Source of the DNA: Streptomyces roseolus | GTDB taxonomy: Bacteria; Actinomycetota; Actinomycetes; Streptomycetales; Streptomycetaceae | Length of the DNA stretch: 64,000 bases | Assembly: GCF_014649855.1 (NCBI RefSeq) | Contig: NZ_BMTV01000002.1 | Location: forward strand, 62,001 to 126,000 | Reading direction: 5' to 3' | Part shown: positions 40,933 to 49,652 of the stretch, in pieces | Numbering within the stretch: the first letter of the stretch is position 1 | Layout of the letters: each line of letters begins with the position of its first letter | Notes under the pieces: model-generated | Told to the model about the DNA's origin: nothing | Seen by the model: only the letters and a program-made list of their open reading frames with translations | Databases searched by the model: none | Made by a program: the position numbers and the translations under genes

Positions 40933-43920
40933 TCAGGAGCCGTAGAAGAGTTCGTCGACGACGGCGCGGGCGCGGCGGGTGGTGCGACGGTAGTCGTCGA
41001 CCAGCTCGCCGACGTGACCGGGGGCGTACCCCAGGTAGCGGCCCACGGCGGCCAGTTCGCGCGGCTCGCCCGGGAAGGTGTCGCCGGGGCGGCCGCGGAC
41101 GAGCATGACCGCGTTGCGCACCCGGGTGGCGAGCACCCAGGCCTCGTCGAGGGTCTGCGCCTCCTCGGTGGGGATCAGCCCGGCGTCGTGGGCGGCCGAG
41201 AGCGCGACCCGGGTGCGGGTGGTGCGCAGCCCCGGCACGGCCCAGCCGTGCCGCATCTGGAGGAGCTGGACGGTCCACTCGACGTCGCTGAGGCCGCCGC
41301 GGCCCAGTTTGGCGTGGAGGGTGGGGTCGGCGCCGCGCGGCAGCCGTTCGGACTCCATGCGGGCCTTGAGCCGGCGGATCTCGCGGACGGCGTCCTCGCC
41401 GAGGCCGTCGGCGGGGAAGCGGAGGGGGTCGATCAGCTCGATGAAGCGCCGGCCGAGGTCGGCGTCGCCGGCCATCGGCGCGGCGCGGAGCAGCGCCTGC
41501 GCCTCCCAGACGAGCGACCAGCGGCGGTAGTACGCCTCGTAGGAGGCGAGGGTGCGGACCATGGGGCCGCTCCTGCCCTCCGGGCGCAGATCGGCGTCGA
41601 TCAGCAACGGCGGGTCCGTGGTGGGAAGTTGGAGCAGCCGCCGCATCTCGGTGACGACCCGGTTGGCGGCCCTGGCGGCCTCCTGCTCGTCGACGCCCTC
41701 GCGCGGCTCGTGGACGAAGAGGACGTCGGCGTCGGAGCCGTACCCCAGCTCGTGGCCGCCGAAGCGGCCCATGCCGATGACCGCGAAACGGGTGGGGAGT
41801 TGGTCGCCCCACTCGGCGCGGACGGCGGCGCGCAGGGCACCGGCGAGGGTGGCGGCGTTGAGGTCGGTGACGGCCTCGCCGACCCGGTCGACGAGGGCGC
41901 CCGGGTCGGAGGTGCGGGGGCTGTCCTCGGTGCCGTACGAGTCGATGAGGTCGGCGGCGGCGGTGCGGAACAGCTCGCGGCGGCGCACCCCGCGGGCGGC
42001 GGCGACGGCCTGCTCGGCGTCGTCCGCGCGGTTCACGGCGGCCAGGACCTCCTGCTCCAGGTGGGCCCGGCCGCGCGGTGCGAGGCCCTCGGGGTCGCCG
42101 AGTATGGCGACCGCCTCGGGGGCGCGCAGCAGCAGGTCGGGGGCGAGGCGGCCGGCGGACAGGACCCGGGCGAGGTTCTCCGCGGCGGCGCCCTCGTCGC
42201 GCAGCAGCCGCAGGTACCAGGGGGTCTTGCCGAGGGCGTCGGAGACCTTCCGGAAGCCCAGCAGACCGGCGTCCGGGTCGGCCGAGTCCGCGAACCAGCC
42301 GAGCAGCACCGGCAGCAGCGTCCGCTGGATGGCCGCCTTGCGGCTGACGCCGGAGGCCAGCGCCTCCAGGTGCCGCAGGGCGGCGACCGGGTCCGCGTAC
42401 CCGAGGGCTTCGAGGCGCTGGCCCGCCGCCTCGGGACTGAGCCGGATCTCGCCGGGGGCGAGCTGGGCGACGGCGTCGAGCAGCGGCCGGTAGAAGAGCT
42501 TCTCGTGGAGGCGGCGGACGACGGAGGCGTGCCGCTTCCACTCCTTGTTCAGCGCGGCGACCGGGTCGGTGCGCAGGCCGAGCGAGCGGCCGAGGCGGCG
42601 CAGGTCCTCCTCGCCCTCCGGGACGAGGTGGGTGCGGCGCAGCCGGTACAGCTGGATGCGGTGCTCCATCGCCCGCAGGAAGCGGTACGCCTCGTCCAGC
42701 TGGGCCGCGTCGGCGCGGCCCACGTAGCCGCCGGCGGCGAGGGCGGCGAGCGCGTCGAGGGTGGAGCCGCCGCGCAGGGTGGCGTCGCTGCGGCCGTGCA
42801 CCAGCTGGAGCAGCTGGACGGCGAACTCGACGTCCCGCAGGCCGCCGGGGCCGAGCTTCAGCTCGCGGTCGATCCGGTCGACCGGGATGTTCTCGACGAC
42901 GCGGCGGCGCATGGCCTGCACGTCGGTGACGAAGTTCTCCCGCTCGGCGGCCTGCCAGACCATCGGGGAGAGGGCGTCGACGTACGCGCTCCCCAGCTCC
43001 GCGTCGCCGGCCACCGGGCGCGCCTTGAGCAGGGCCTGGAACTCCCAGGTCTTGGCCCAGCGCTGGTAGTAGGCGACGTGGGAGGAGAGGGTGCGCACCA
43101 GCGGGCCGTTGCGGCCCTCGGGGCGGAGGTTGGCGTCGACCGGCCAGATGGCGCCCTCGACGGTGGTCTCGGAGCAGATCCGCATGAGGTGGGAGGCGAG
43201 CCGGGTGGCGGCCTGGAGCGCCTTGGCCTCGTCCGCGCCCTCCACCGGCTCCCCGACGAAGATCACGTCGACGTCGGAGACGTAGTTCAGCTCGTGGCCG
43301 CCGCACTTGCCCATGGCGATCACCGCGAGCCGGCACCGGGCCGCGTCGGCGGGTTCGGCCGCCCGGGCGAGGGCGAGCGCGGCCCGCAGGGTGGCGGTGG
43401 CCAGGTCGGCCAGCTCGGCGGCGGTCTGGGCGACGTCGGTGGTGCCGCAGACGTCCCGGGCCGCTATCCCGAGGAGGCAGCGGCGGTAGGCGACCCGCAG
43501 GGCGACCGGATCCACCGCCCCGGCGAGCCCCCGCTCGAACTCGGTGACCCCCGGGTGCAGGTCGGCCGCCTCGTAGGTGACCAGGGTCTCCCAGTCCCCG
43601 GGGTGCCGGGCCAGGTGGTCGGCGAGCGCCTCGGACGCGCCGAGCACCCCGAGGAGCCGGTCCCGGAAGGGCTTGGCGGAGAGCAGCGTGGTGGTGAGGG
43701 TCTGCCGCTCGGTCTCGGGCTGCGCCTCGACCAGCCGGACGAGCCCGCGCAGCGCGAGGTCGGGGTCGGCGGTGGCGCCCAGCGCGTCGAGGAGGACCGG
43801 GTCCCCGCGGAGCGCGGCGAGCTCGGGCAGGTCGAGCAGCCGCTCGGCCCCGGACGGATCGGTGAACCCGTGCCGCAGCAGCCGTGAGAACGTACTGCTC
43901 CTGCGCCCCGGCACCGTCAT
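40933..43920 (-). CDS. glnE: Bifunctional glutamine synthetase adenylyltransferase/deadenylase
   Basis: 995 residues. Adds AMP to, and removes it from, a tyrosine of GSI according to nitrogen status. Two nucleotidyltransferase halves are visible: N-terminal (deadenylylating) GGHELNYVSDVDVIFV near 215 and C-terminal (adenylylating) GGHELGYGSDADVLFV near 730, each followed by a helical GlnD/PII-sensing domain. ATG at 43920 follows GGAGGGAG; nine further upstream codons are possible but lack support. Its target, GSI (glnA), is not in the window; GlnA2 at 31 kb lacks the tyrosine. Confidence 0.95.
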   Translation of the reverse strand: MTVPGRRSSTFSRLLRHGFTDPSGAERLLDLPELAALRGDPVLLDALGATADPDLALRGLVRLVEAQPETERQTLTTTLLSAKPFRDRLLGVLGASEALADHLARHPGDWETLVTYEAADLHPGVTEFERGLAGAVDPVALRVAYRRCLLGIAARDVCGTTDVAQTAAELADLATATLRAALALARAAEPADAARCRLAVIAMGKCGGHELNYVSDVDVIFVGEPVEGADEAKALQAATRLASHLMRICSETTVEGAIWPVDANLRPEGRNGPLVRTLSSHVAYYQRWAKTWEFQALLKARPVAGDAELGSAYVDALSPMVWQAAERENFVTDVQAMRRRVVENIPVDRIDRELKLGPGGLRDVEFAVQLLQLVHGRSDATLRGGSTLDALAALAAGGYVGRADAAQLDEAYRFLRAMEHRIQLYRLRRTHLVPEGEEDLRRLGRSLGLRTDPVAALNKEWKRHASVVRRLHEKLFYRPLLDAVAQLAPGEIRLSPEAAGQRLEALGYADPVAALRHLEALASGVSRKAAIQRTLLPVLLGWFADSADPDAGLLGFRKVSDALGKTPWYLRLLRDEGAAAENLARVLSAGRLAPDLLLRAPEAVAILGDPEGLAPRGRAHLEQEVLAAVNRADDAEQAVAAARGVRRRELFRTAAADLIDSYGTEDSPRTSDPGALVDRVGEAVTDLNAATLAGALRAAVRAEWGDQLPTRFAVIGMGRFGGHELGYGSDADVLFVHEPREGVDEQEAARAANRVVTEMRRLLQLPTTDPPLLIDADLRPEGRSGPMVRTLASYEAYYRRWSLVWEAQALLRAAPMAGDADLGRRFIELIDPLRFPADGLGEDAVREIRRLKARMESERLPRGADPTLHAKLGRGGLSDVEWTVQLLQMRHGWAVPGLRTTRTRVALSAAHDAGLIPTEEAQTLDEAWVLATRVRNAVMLVRGRPGDTFPGEPRELAAVGRYLGYAPGHVGELVDDYRRTTRRARAVVDELFYGS

Positions 43921-44203
43921 CTCCGCCGCTCCCTCCGATCCGCGCACCCGACGGATCGAGCGTCTCCGATCAGCTTAGCGATCCCCCGCGGACCGGCGGG
44001 TCCGGCACGGGCGGCGACCCCTTGGGCAGGGAGGCGTGGGCGCGGGGCGGGGAGGCGGGAACCCCGCCCGTCTTCACAGCCGGTCGCCGGTGCCGGCCGG
44101 TTCCGGGCGAGAACCAGCGGGGCCGACGGGACGGCGGCGAGCGTCGGCCGGGGAACACGGGGACGGCCTCCGCCGACGAGCGAGGGCACGGACCCCCGCG
44201 CGC

Positions 44204-44785
44204 TCACGAGCCTCCCTCCCGGGGACCCGCGCGCCGTATGTGCAGATGGCCGTCGAGGGGGAAGGCGGGGGGAGCCGCGGGCAGGACCCGGTCGAACGCG
44301 TAACCGGTCTTCTGCGCGACGCGGCACGACGCCGGATTGTCCTCCTGGTGGAGGAGCTCAAGACGTCCGAGCCCTTCCGCGCCGAAGGCGGCGAAGGCCC
44401 AGTCGGTGAGGGCCCCGAGGGCCCGCGGGGCCACGCTCCGCCCTCGCGCGTGAGCCGCCGTCCAGTAGCCCACCTCGGCAGAGGGCCTGCCGGACGCGAC
44501 CTCCTTGAGGACCACGTTTCCCGCCAACCGGCCGTGCGGGGCTTCGGGCCGCACCTCCAGGACGGCGAACCCGAACCGGTTCCCCGCTTCCCAGCCCTGC
44601 TGCTGGGCCCGTACCCACCGCGCCCCGTCGGCCTCGTCCCTCACCGGCGCGCCCGCCCAGTGGCGCAGGGCGGGGTCGTGGAACGCCTCGACCAGTGCGG
44701 CTACGTCCTCCGCGCGCCAGGGCCGCAGGACGAGGGCGGGGGCGGAGGGCGTGGGGCCCGCGTGGAGCGTGGTGGTGGAGTTCAC
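44204..44785 (-). CDS. GNAT-family N-acetyltransferase
   Basis: 193 residues of the RimJ/RimL type. LVLRPWRAEDVAALVEAF opens the fold, GRLAGNVVLKEV and AEVGYWTAAHARGRSVAPRAL give the acetyl-CoA-binding region, and LELLHQEDNPASCRVAQKTGYAF ends it. GTG at 44785 is chosen because TACGAT lies exactly 6 bases upstream. A 283-base interval without recognisable genes separates it from glnE. Substrate unknown. Confidence 0.9.
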   Translation of the reverse strand: MNSTTTLHAGPTPSAPALVLRPWRAEDVAALVEAFHDPALRHWAGAPVRDEADGARWVRAQQQGWEAGNRFGFAVLEVRPEAPHGRLAGNVVLKEVASGRPSAEVGYWTAAHARGRSVAPRALGALTDWAFAAFGAEGLGRLELLHQEDNPASCRVAQKTGYAFDRVLPAAPPAFPLDGHLHIRRAGPREGGS

Positions 44786-44791
44786 GGGCTG

Positions 44792-44797
44792 ATCGTA
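44792..44797 (-). promoter_or_regulatory. -10 box, leaderless start of GNAT gene
   Basis: TACGAT on the minus strand, exactly 6 bases before GTG at 44785. Confidence 0.6.
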
Positions 44798-44809
44798 TGC
44801 AAGGGCGTT

Positions 44810-44843
44810 CCCCGGCGGCAGGGAACGTGCCCCGCCGCCGGGG
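44810..44843 (-). terminator. Second hairpin downstream of the PAP2 gene
   Basis: CCCCGGCGGC pairs with GCCGCCGGGG (10 bp, 14-base loop). It follows the larger hairpin at 44847-44887 and precedes the next promoter. Confidence 0.5.
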
Positions 44844-44846
44844 AAC

Positions 44847-44887
44847 GGCCGGGGCCCCCGCCGTGGAGAACGGCGGGGGCCCCGGCC
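44847..44887 (-). terminator. Perfect 18-bp hairpin downstream of the PAP2 gene
   Basis: GGCCGGGGCCCCCGCCGT pairs with its exact complement across a 5-base loop (GGAGA), 21 bases past the PAP2 stop. Very stable intrinsic terminator candidate; no T run. Confidence 0.8.
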
Positions 44888-44908
44888 CGGCTCACGAGCG
44901 GCGGCGGG

Positions 44909-45832
44909 TCATCTGCCGGAGCCGACCCGCTCCTCCCGGTCCGCGGCCTCCGGCGCGTCCGTGCCCGCGGTCGTCCCCCGCGCCGGCGTGGACGCCGCCG
45001 GTGCCGTGGCCGTCAGGGGCTCCACCTGCTTCGAGAGGCGGTGCGGCCAGGTGCCGTACCAGAAGTAGGCGACGAGGAAGCCGAAGGCGAGGCAGATCCA
45101 GCCGCCGACCGCGTCCAGCCAGAAGTGGTTGGCGGTCGCGACGATCACGACCAGGGTCACCGCCGGGTAGAGCAGGCCCAGGATGCGGGCCCAGGGCGCC
45201 TTCGCCAGGAAGAAGATCGTCAGGCCGCACCACGTCGACCAGCCGATGTGCATCGACGGCATCGCCGCGTACTGGTTCGACATGTGCTTGAGGTCGCCCG
45301 AGGCCATCGAGCCCCAGGTGTGGTGCACCAGGACCGTGTCGACGAAGTCCTTGCTCTCCATCAGCCGCGGCGGCGCCAGCGGATACAGGTAGTAGCCGAC
45401 CAGGGCCACGGCGGTGGTGGCGAAGAGGACGGTCCGGAACGCGGCGTAACGGCCCGGCTGCCATCGGTACAGCCACACGAGCACACCGATGGTGACGATG
45501 AAGTGCAGCGTCGCGTAGTAGTAGTTCATCCCCACGATGACCCACGTCACCGAGTTCACGGCGTGGTTGACGGCGTGCTCGAAGGCGAGGCCGAGGGACT
45601 CCTCGGTCCGCCAGATCCAGTCCGCGTTCCTCAGCGCCTCGGCCTTCTGCTCCGGCACCGCGTTGCGGATCAGCGAGTACACCCAGTAGCTGAGACCGAT
45701 CAGCAGCAGTTCGAACCAGATCCGGGGACGCCGGGGCGTGCGCGCACGCAGCCACGCCCACCGCCCGTCGGCCACGATGGGTGACGACGGGGTCGTCCGG
45801 TCGTCCAAACTCTTCACGGTCGTTTCACCCAT
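44909..45832 (-). CDS. PAP2-superfamily membrane phosphatase/phosphotransferase
   Basis: 307 residues with about six membrane helices. The acid-phosphatase core is seen as MPSMHIGWSTW near 195 (motif with catalytic histidine) and ATANHFWLDAVGG near 240 (second histidine plus aspartate). The first motif (KxxxxxxRP) is weak, as in the inositol-phosphorylceramide-synthase-like PAP2_3 subgroup. A lipid phosphate substrate is likely. The tail is Ala/Thr-rich. ATG at 45832 is chosen; CAAACT 8 bases upstream could be a -10 box, and a GTG eight codons earlier is an alternative start. Confidence 0.85.
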   Translation of the reverse strand: MGETTVKSLDDRTTPSSPIVADGRWAWLRARTPRRPRIWFELLLIGLSYWVYSLIRNAVPEQKAEALRNADWIWRTEESLGLAFEHAVNHAVNSVTWVIVGMNYYYATLHFIVTIGVLVWLYRWQPGRYAAFRTVLFATTAVALVGYYLYPLAPPRLMESKDFVDTVLVHHTWGSMASGDLKHMSNQYAAMPSMHIGWSTWCGLTIFFLAKAPWARILGLLYPAVTLVVIVATANHFWLDAVGGWICLAFGFLVAYFWYGTWPHRLSKQVEPLTATAPAASTPARGTTAGTDAPEAADREERVGSGR

Positions 45833-45914
45833 GGGCAGAGAGTTTGCCAGATCCACGCCCCCCGACCGATCATCCCCCAGTCGGGTGTACGCCGCACCCT
45901 CTCCCCCTCAGGGA

Positions 45915-46937
45915 CTAGGGCGCCGGAGGGGCCGAGGCCGTCGAGCCGCGGACGACCAGCTCCGGCATGAAGACGAACTCCGAGTGCGGGGCCGGGGTGC
46001 CGCCGACCTCCTCCAGGAGGGCGCGGACCGCCGCCTGCCCCATCGCCTGCACCGGCTGCCGGATGGTGGTGAGCGGCGGATCGGTGAAGGCTATGAGGGG
46101 CGAGTCGTCGAAGCCGACGACGGAGACGTCCCGCGGCACCTGCAGCCCCTGCTGGCGGGCGGCGCGGATGGCGCCGAGCGCCATCATGTCGGAGGCGCAG
46201 ACCACCGCCGTGCACCCCTTGGCGATGAGCGCCGCCGTGGCCGCCTGGCCGCCTTCGAGGGTGTACAGGGAGTGCTGGATCAGTTCCTCGGACTCCTCCG
46301 GGGTGAGGCCGAGGCGGTCCCGCATCCCCTTCTGGAAGCCCTCTATCTTGCGGAGCACCGGCACGAAGCGCTTCGGTCCGACGGCGAGCCCGATCCGGGT
46401 GTGGCCGAGGGCGGCGAGGTGGGTGACCGCCAGCTGCATCGCGGCGCGGTCGTCGGGGGAGACGAAGGGCGCCTGCACCTTGGGGGAGAAGCCGTTGATG
46501 AGGACGTAGGGCACGCCCTTGCCGCGCAGCTGGTCGTAGCGGGAGGTGTCCGCGGTGGTGTCCGCGTGCAGTCCGGAGACGAAGATGATGCCGGCGACGC
46601 CCCGCTCCACCAGCATGTCGGTGAGCTCGTCCTCGGTGGACCCGCCGGGGGTCTGGGTGGCGAGCACCGGGGTGTAGCCCTGGCGGGTCAGGGCCTGCCC
46701 GATGACCTGCGCGAGGGCCGGGAAGATGGGGTTGTCCAGTTCGGGGGTGATCAGCCCGACGAGGCCGGCGCTGCGCTGGCGCAGCCGTACCGGTCGCTCG
46801 TAGCCGAGCACGTCGAGCGCGGCAAGGACGGATTCGCGGGTGGCGGTGGCCACACCGGGCTTGCCGTTGAGCACGCGGCTGACTGTGGCTTCACTGACCC
46901 CCGCCTGGGCTGCGATGTCGGCAAGCCGCGCGGTCAT
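45915..46937 (-). CDS. malR: LacI-family maltose regulator MalR
   Basis: 340 residues. The LacI helix-turn-helix RLADIAAQAGVSEATVSRVLNG opens at residue 4, the hinge helix is LDVLGYERPVRL, and the sugar-binding core runs from GLVGLITPEL to the C-terminus. It is divergent to malE and matches the S. coelicolor MalR / S. lividans Reg1 type that represses mal and amylase genes. The operator half-site CTTGC occurs several times in the 402-base gap. TACAGT 8 bases before ATG suggests a leaderless message. A close paralogue follows aglA at 52248. Confidence 0.92.
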   Translation of the reverse strand: MTARLADIAAQAGVSEATVSRVLNGKPGVATATRESVLAALDVLGYERPVRLRQRSAGLVGLITPELDNPIFPALAQVIGQALTRQGYTPVLATQTPGGSTEDELTDMLVERGVAGIIFVSGLHADTTADTSRYDQLRGKGVPYVLINGFSPKVQAPFVSPDDRAAMQLAVTHLAALGHTRIGLAVGPKRFVPVLRKIEGFQKGMRDRLGLTPEESEELIQHSLYTLEGGQAATAALIAKGCTAVVCASDMMALGAIRAARQQGLQVPRDVSVVGFDDSPLIAFTDPPLTTIRQPVQAMGQAAVRALLEEVGGTPAPHSEFVFMPELVVRGSTASAPPAP

Positions 46938-47010
46938 GAGAGTGGACTGTACCGGTCACAGCGCGTATTGCCCACCAGTGGGGGCGTGACCGCCGGGAGC
47001 GAGGCGGCCC

Positions 47011-47033
47011 GCAAGGTCTTGCAGTTCTTGCGG
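47011..47033. promoter_or_regulatory. Candidate MalR operator A
   Basis: GCAAG, then CTTGCAG and CTTGCGG as direct repeats 9 bases apart. The same half-sites recur before the amylase gene. Confidence 0.55.
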
Positions 47034-47197
47034 TGCGCCACGGGGGGCGGCGGAGGCGGAACGGACCGTTCCGAAGTCGGCGGAAGGTTCCACCGGGCGG
47101 AACATATCGGACGAAGGGGCGGAAGGGGCGCCTCCGCGCCACTGTCAAGCGGCCCTACGGCAACCTTCGGGACACGTCGATGTAACGATCCCCGGTC

Positions 47198-47218
47198 CTT
47201 GCAGAAATTTCACGCAAG
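47198..47218. promoter_or_regulatory. Candidate MalR operator B
   Basis: CTTGC-N11-GCAAG, just upstream of the proposed malE -35 box. An 11-base spacer also separates the GTTGC/GCAAC arms at the amylase promoter. Confidence 0.55.
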
Positions 47219-47339
47219 GTCTTTCGGCGTCTTTTCATCCCTGTTACGTTCCTGGCAACCCGGAGCGCCGCGAGGGAGCGGTCGCAATGAGGAAGGTTCC
47301 AGCCCCTCGTCTCCCCGGGATCATGTTGAAGGAGTTCAC

Positions 47340-48617
47340 ATGCGGCGTGGCATAGCGGCCACCGCGCTGGTCGCGGCCCTGGGCGTCACCCTGGCGGCGT
47401 GCGGCGGGAGCGACAGCGGTTCCAACGGCGGCTCGAAGGGCTCGGGCGAGCTCTCCGGCACCGTGACGTGGTGGGACACCTCCACGGTCGGCTCCGAGGA
47501 CAAGGTCTTCAAGAAGCTGGCCGAGGACTTCACCAAGAAGCACCCGAAGGTCACCGTCAAGTACGTGAACGTGCCCTTCGGCGAGGCCCAGAACAAGTTC
47601 AAGAACGCCGCGCAGTCCGGCTCCGGGGCCCCCGACGTGATCCGCTCCGAGGTCGCCTGGACCCCCGAGTTCGCCGACCTCGGCTACCTCGCCCCGCTGG
47701 ACGGCACCGCCGCGCTGAAGGACCAGGACGACTTCCTGGAGCAGGCCGCCGCCTCCACCAAGTACAACGGCAAGACCTACGCCGTGCCGCAGGTCATCGA
47801 CTCCATGGGCATCTTCTACAACAAGAAGATCTTCAAGGAGGCCGGCGTCGCGGTCCCGAAGACCATCGCCGAGCTGAAGACCGTCTCCGCCGCGATCAAG
47901 GAGAAGACCGGCAAGACCGGCCTGTACCTCCGCGGCGACGACCCGTACTGGTTCCTCTCCTTCCTGTACGGCGAGGGCGGCGACATGGTCGACGCCGCCG
48001 ACAAGAAGGTCACCTTCGACGACCCGGCGGGCGTCAGCGCCTTCAAGACCGTCAAGGACCTCGTCGACTCCAAGGCCGCGATCACCGACGCGACCAACGG
48101 CTGGGACAACATGCAGGCCGCCTTCAAGGACGGCAAGGTCGCCATGATGATCAACGGCCCGTGGGCCGTCGCCGACACCTACGCGGGCAAGGAGTTCGCC
48201 GACAAGGCGAACCTCGGCATCGCCCCCGTCCCGGCGGGCTCCGCCGGCCAGGGCGCCCCGCAGGGCGGCCACAACCTCGCCGTCTACGCCGGCTCCAAGA
48301 ACCTCGACGCCTCCTACGCCTTCGCCGAGTACATGACCTCGGCCGAGAGCCAGGCCAAGGTCGCCCAGGAGCTCAGCCTCCTCCCGACCCGCCAGTCCTC
48401 CTACCTGCAGAAGGAGGTGGCCAAGAACGAGATGATCGCGTTCTTCAAGCCGGTCGTCGAGAAGGCCGTCGAGCGCCCGTGGATCCCCGAGGGCGGCAGC
48501 CTCTTCGAGCCGGTCAAGGTCGAGTACACCAAGGTCCTCACCGGCCAGACCACCCCGGAAGCCGGCGCCAAGGCCGTCGGTGACGCCTACCGCAAGCTCC
48601 TGAAGGACTGGAAGTAA
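47340..48617 (+). CDS. malE: Maltodextrin-binding lipoprotein
   Basis: 425 residues. Signal peptide ending in LAACGG; Cys-21 is the lipid anchor. The mature protein is an extracellular solute-binding protein of the MalE cluster: TWWDTSTVG near the N-terminus, APDVIRSEVAWTPEFADLGYL, INGPWAVADTY and the C-terminal YRKLLKDW. It delivers maltose and longer maltodextrins from the extracellular amylases to MalFG. GGAG is 6 bases before ATG. It leads the malEFG-aglA operon; the next gene follows after 21 bases. Confidence 0.95.
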   Translation: MRRGIAATALVAALGVTLAACGGSDSGSNGGSKGSGELSGTVTWWDTSTVGSEDKVFKKLAEDFTKKHPKVTVKYVNVPFGEAQNKFKNAAQSGSGAPDVIRSEVAWTPEFADLGYLAPLDGTAALKDQDDFLEQAAASTKYNGKTYAVPQVIDSMGIFYNKKIFKEAGVAVPKTIAELKTVSAAIKEKTGKTGLYLRGDDPYWFLSFLYGEGGDMVDAADKKVTFDDPAGVSAFKTVKDLVDSKAAITDATNGWDNMQAAFKDGKVAMMINGPWAVADTYAGKEFADKANLGIAPVPAGSAGQGAPQGGHNLAVYAGSKNLDASYAFAEYMTSAESQAKVAQELSLLPTRQSSYLQKEVAKNEMIAFFKPVVEKAVERPWIPEGGSLFEPVKVEYTKVLTGQTTPEAGAKAVGDAYRKLLKDWK

Positions 48618-48638
48618 GAAGGAAGGGCAGGCCGGCTG

Positions 48639-49652
48639 ATGGCTGTGGACACTCCCAGCCAGTCGGTGGCGAAGGCCGCGGGCGAGCACGTCGCCCGCGG
48701 CCGGAGCCGCGGAACTGGTAACCCGCGACGGGCGGCGAAGCGCTCCTTCGCCACCCACTGGTACGCCTGGGCGATGGTAGCCCCGGTGGTGATCGTGATC
48801 GGCGTGATCATCGGCTATCCGCTGGTCCGCGGCATCTACCTGTCGTTCACCGACGCCAACGAGCGCAACGTCGCGCGGACGATCGGCGTCAACGAGATCC
48901 CGGCCACCTACGAGTTCATCGGCCTGGACAACTACACCGACGCGATCACGGGCAGCCAGTTCCTCGGCACCCTCGGCTGGACGGTCGTCTGGACCGTGTC
49001 CTGTGTGGCGATCACCTTCGCCCTCGGCCTGGCCCTCGCCAACATCCTCAACCGGAAGATCGCCGGCCGCTCCGTCTACCGGATGATGATCATCCTGCCC
49101 TGGGCGGTCCCCGGCTTCGTCTCGGTCTTCGCCTGGCGCTTCCTCTACGACGAGCGCCGCGGCCTGCTCAACCAGATCCTCTCCGGAGCCGGCCTCGACG
49201 CCGTCCCGTGGCTGAACGACCCGCTGATGGCCAAGTTCGCCGTCATCGCCGTCAACGTCTGGCTCGGCGTCCCCTTCATGATGGTGGCCCTCCTCGGCGG
49301 CCTCCAGTCCATCCCCGGCGAGCTCTACGAGGCCGCCGAGATGGACGGCGCCAACGCCTGGCAGCGCTTCCGGAACATCACCCTGCCGGGCCTGCGCTCC
49401 GTCTCCACCACGGTCCTGCTGCTCTCCACCATCTGGACCTTCAACATGTTCCCGGTGATCTTCCTGCTCACCCGGGGCGGACCCGGCGAGGCCACCCAGA
49501 TCCTCGTCACCCAGGCGTACAAGTTCTCCTTCGAGATCAGCCCGCGCGACTTCGCCCAGTCGTCCACGTGGGGCGTCCTCATCCTGGTGCTCCTGATGAT
49601 CTTCGCCGCGATCTACCAGCGCGTCCTCCGCAAGCAGGGAGAAGTCTGGTGA
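48639..49652 (+). CDS. malF: Maltodextrin ABC transporter permease MalF
   Basis: 337 residues with six membrane helices after a basic 40-residue N-terminus. The cytoplasmic EAA loop is EAAEMDGANAWQRFRNITLPGL near residue 245, the contact site for the ATPase. It pairs with MalG, whose start overlaps its stop in GTGA. There is no malK-like gene in the locus; in Streptomyces the shared ATPase MsiK serves several sugar importers, so that is the expected partner. Confidence 0.95.
   Translation: MAVDTPSQSVAKAAGEHVARGRSRGTGNPRRAAKRSFATHWYAWAMVAPVVIVIGVIIGYPLVRGIYLSFTDANERNVARTIGVNEIPATYEFIGLDNYTDAITGSQFLGTLGWTVVWTVSCVAITFALGLALANILNRKIAGRSVYRMMIILPWAVPGFVSVFAWRFLYDERRGLLNQILSGAGLDAVPWLNDPLMAKFAVIAVNVWLGVPFMMVALLGGLQSIPGELYEAAEMDGANAWQRFRNITLPGLRSVSTTVLLLSTIWTFNMFPVIFLLTRGGPGEATQILVTQAYKFSFEISPRDFAQSSTWGVLILVLLMIFAAIYQRVLRKQGEVW

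Larger units (their letters stand above)
46938..47339. promoter_or_regulatory. malR-malE divergent regulatory region
   Basis: 402 bases without a gene. From the malR side it holds TACAGT (46946-46951, minus strand), CTTGC half-sites at 47011-47033, the palindrome GGAACGG-A-CCGTTCC at 47058-47072, CTTGC-N11-GCAAG at 47198-47218 and TACGTT (47245-47250), a candidate malE -10 box with TTTCGG 17 bases before it. The malE ribosome site GAAGGAG ends the region. Confidence 0.65.

Noticed and set aside
43921..44203. Open frames between glnE and the GNAT gene
   Set aside because: Arg/Pro-rich on both strands, no start signals, no similarity recognised.
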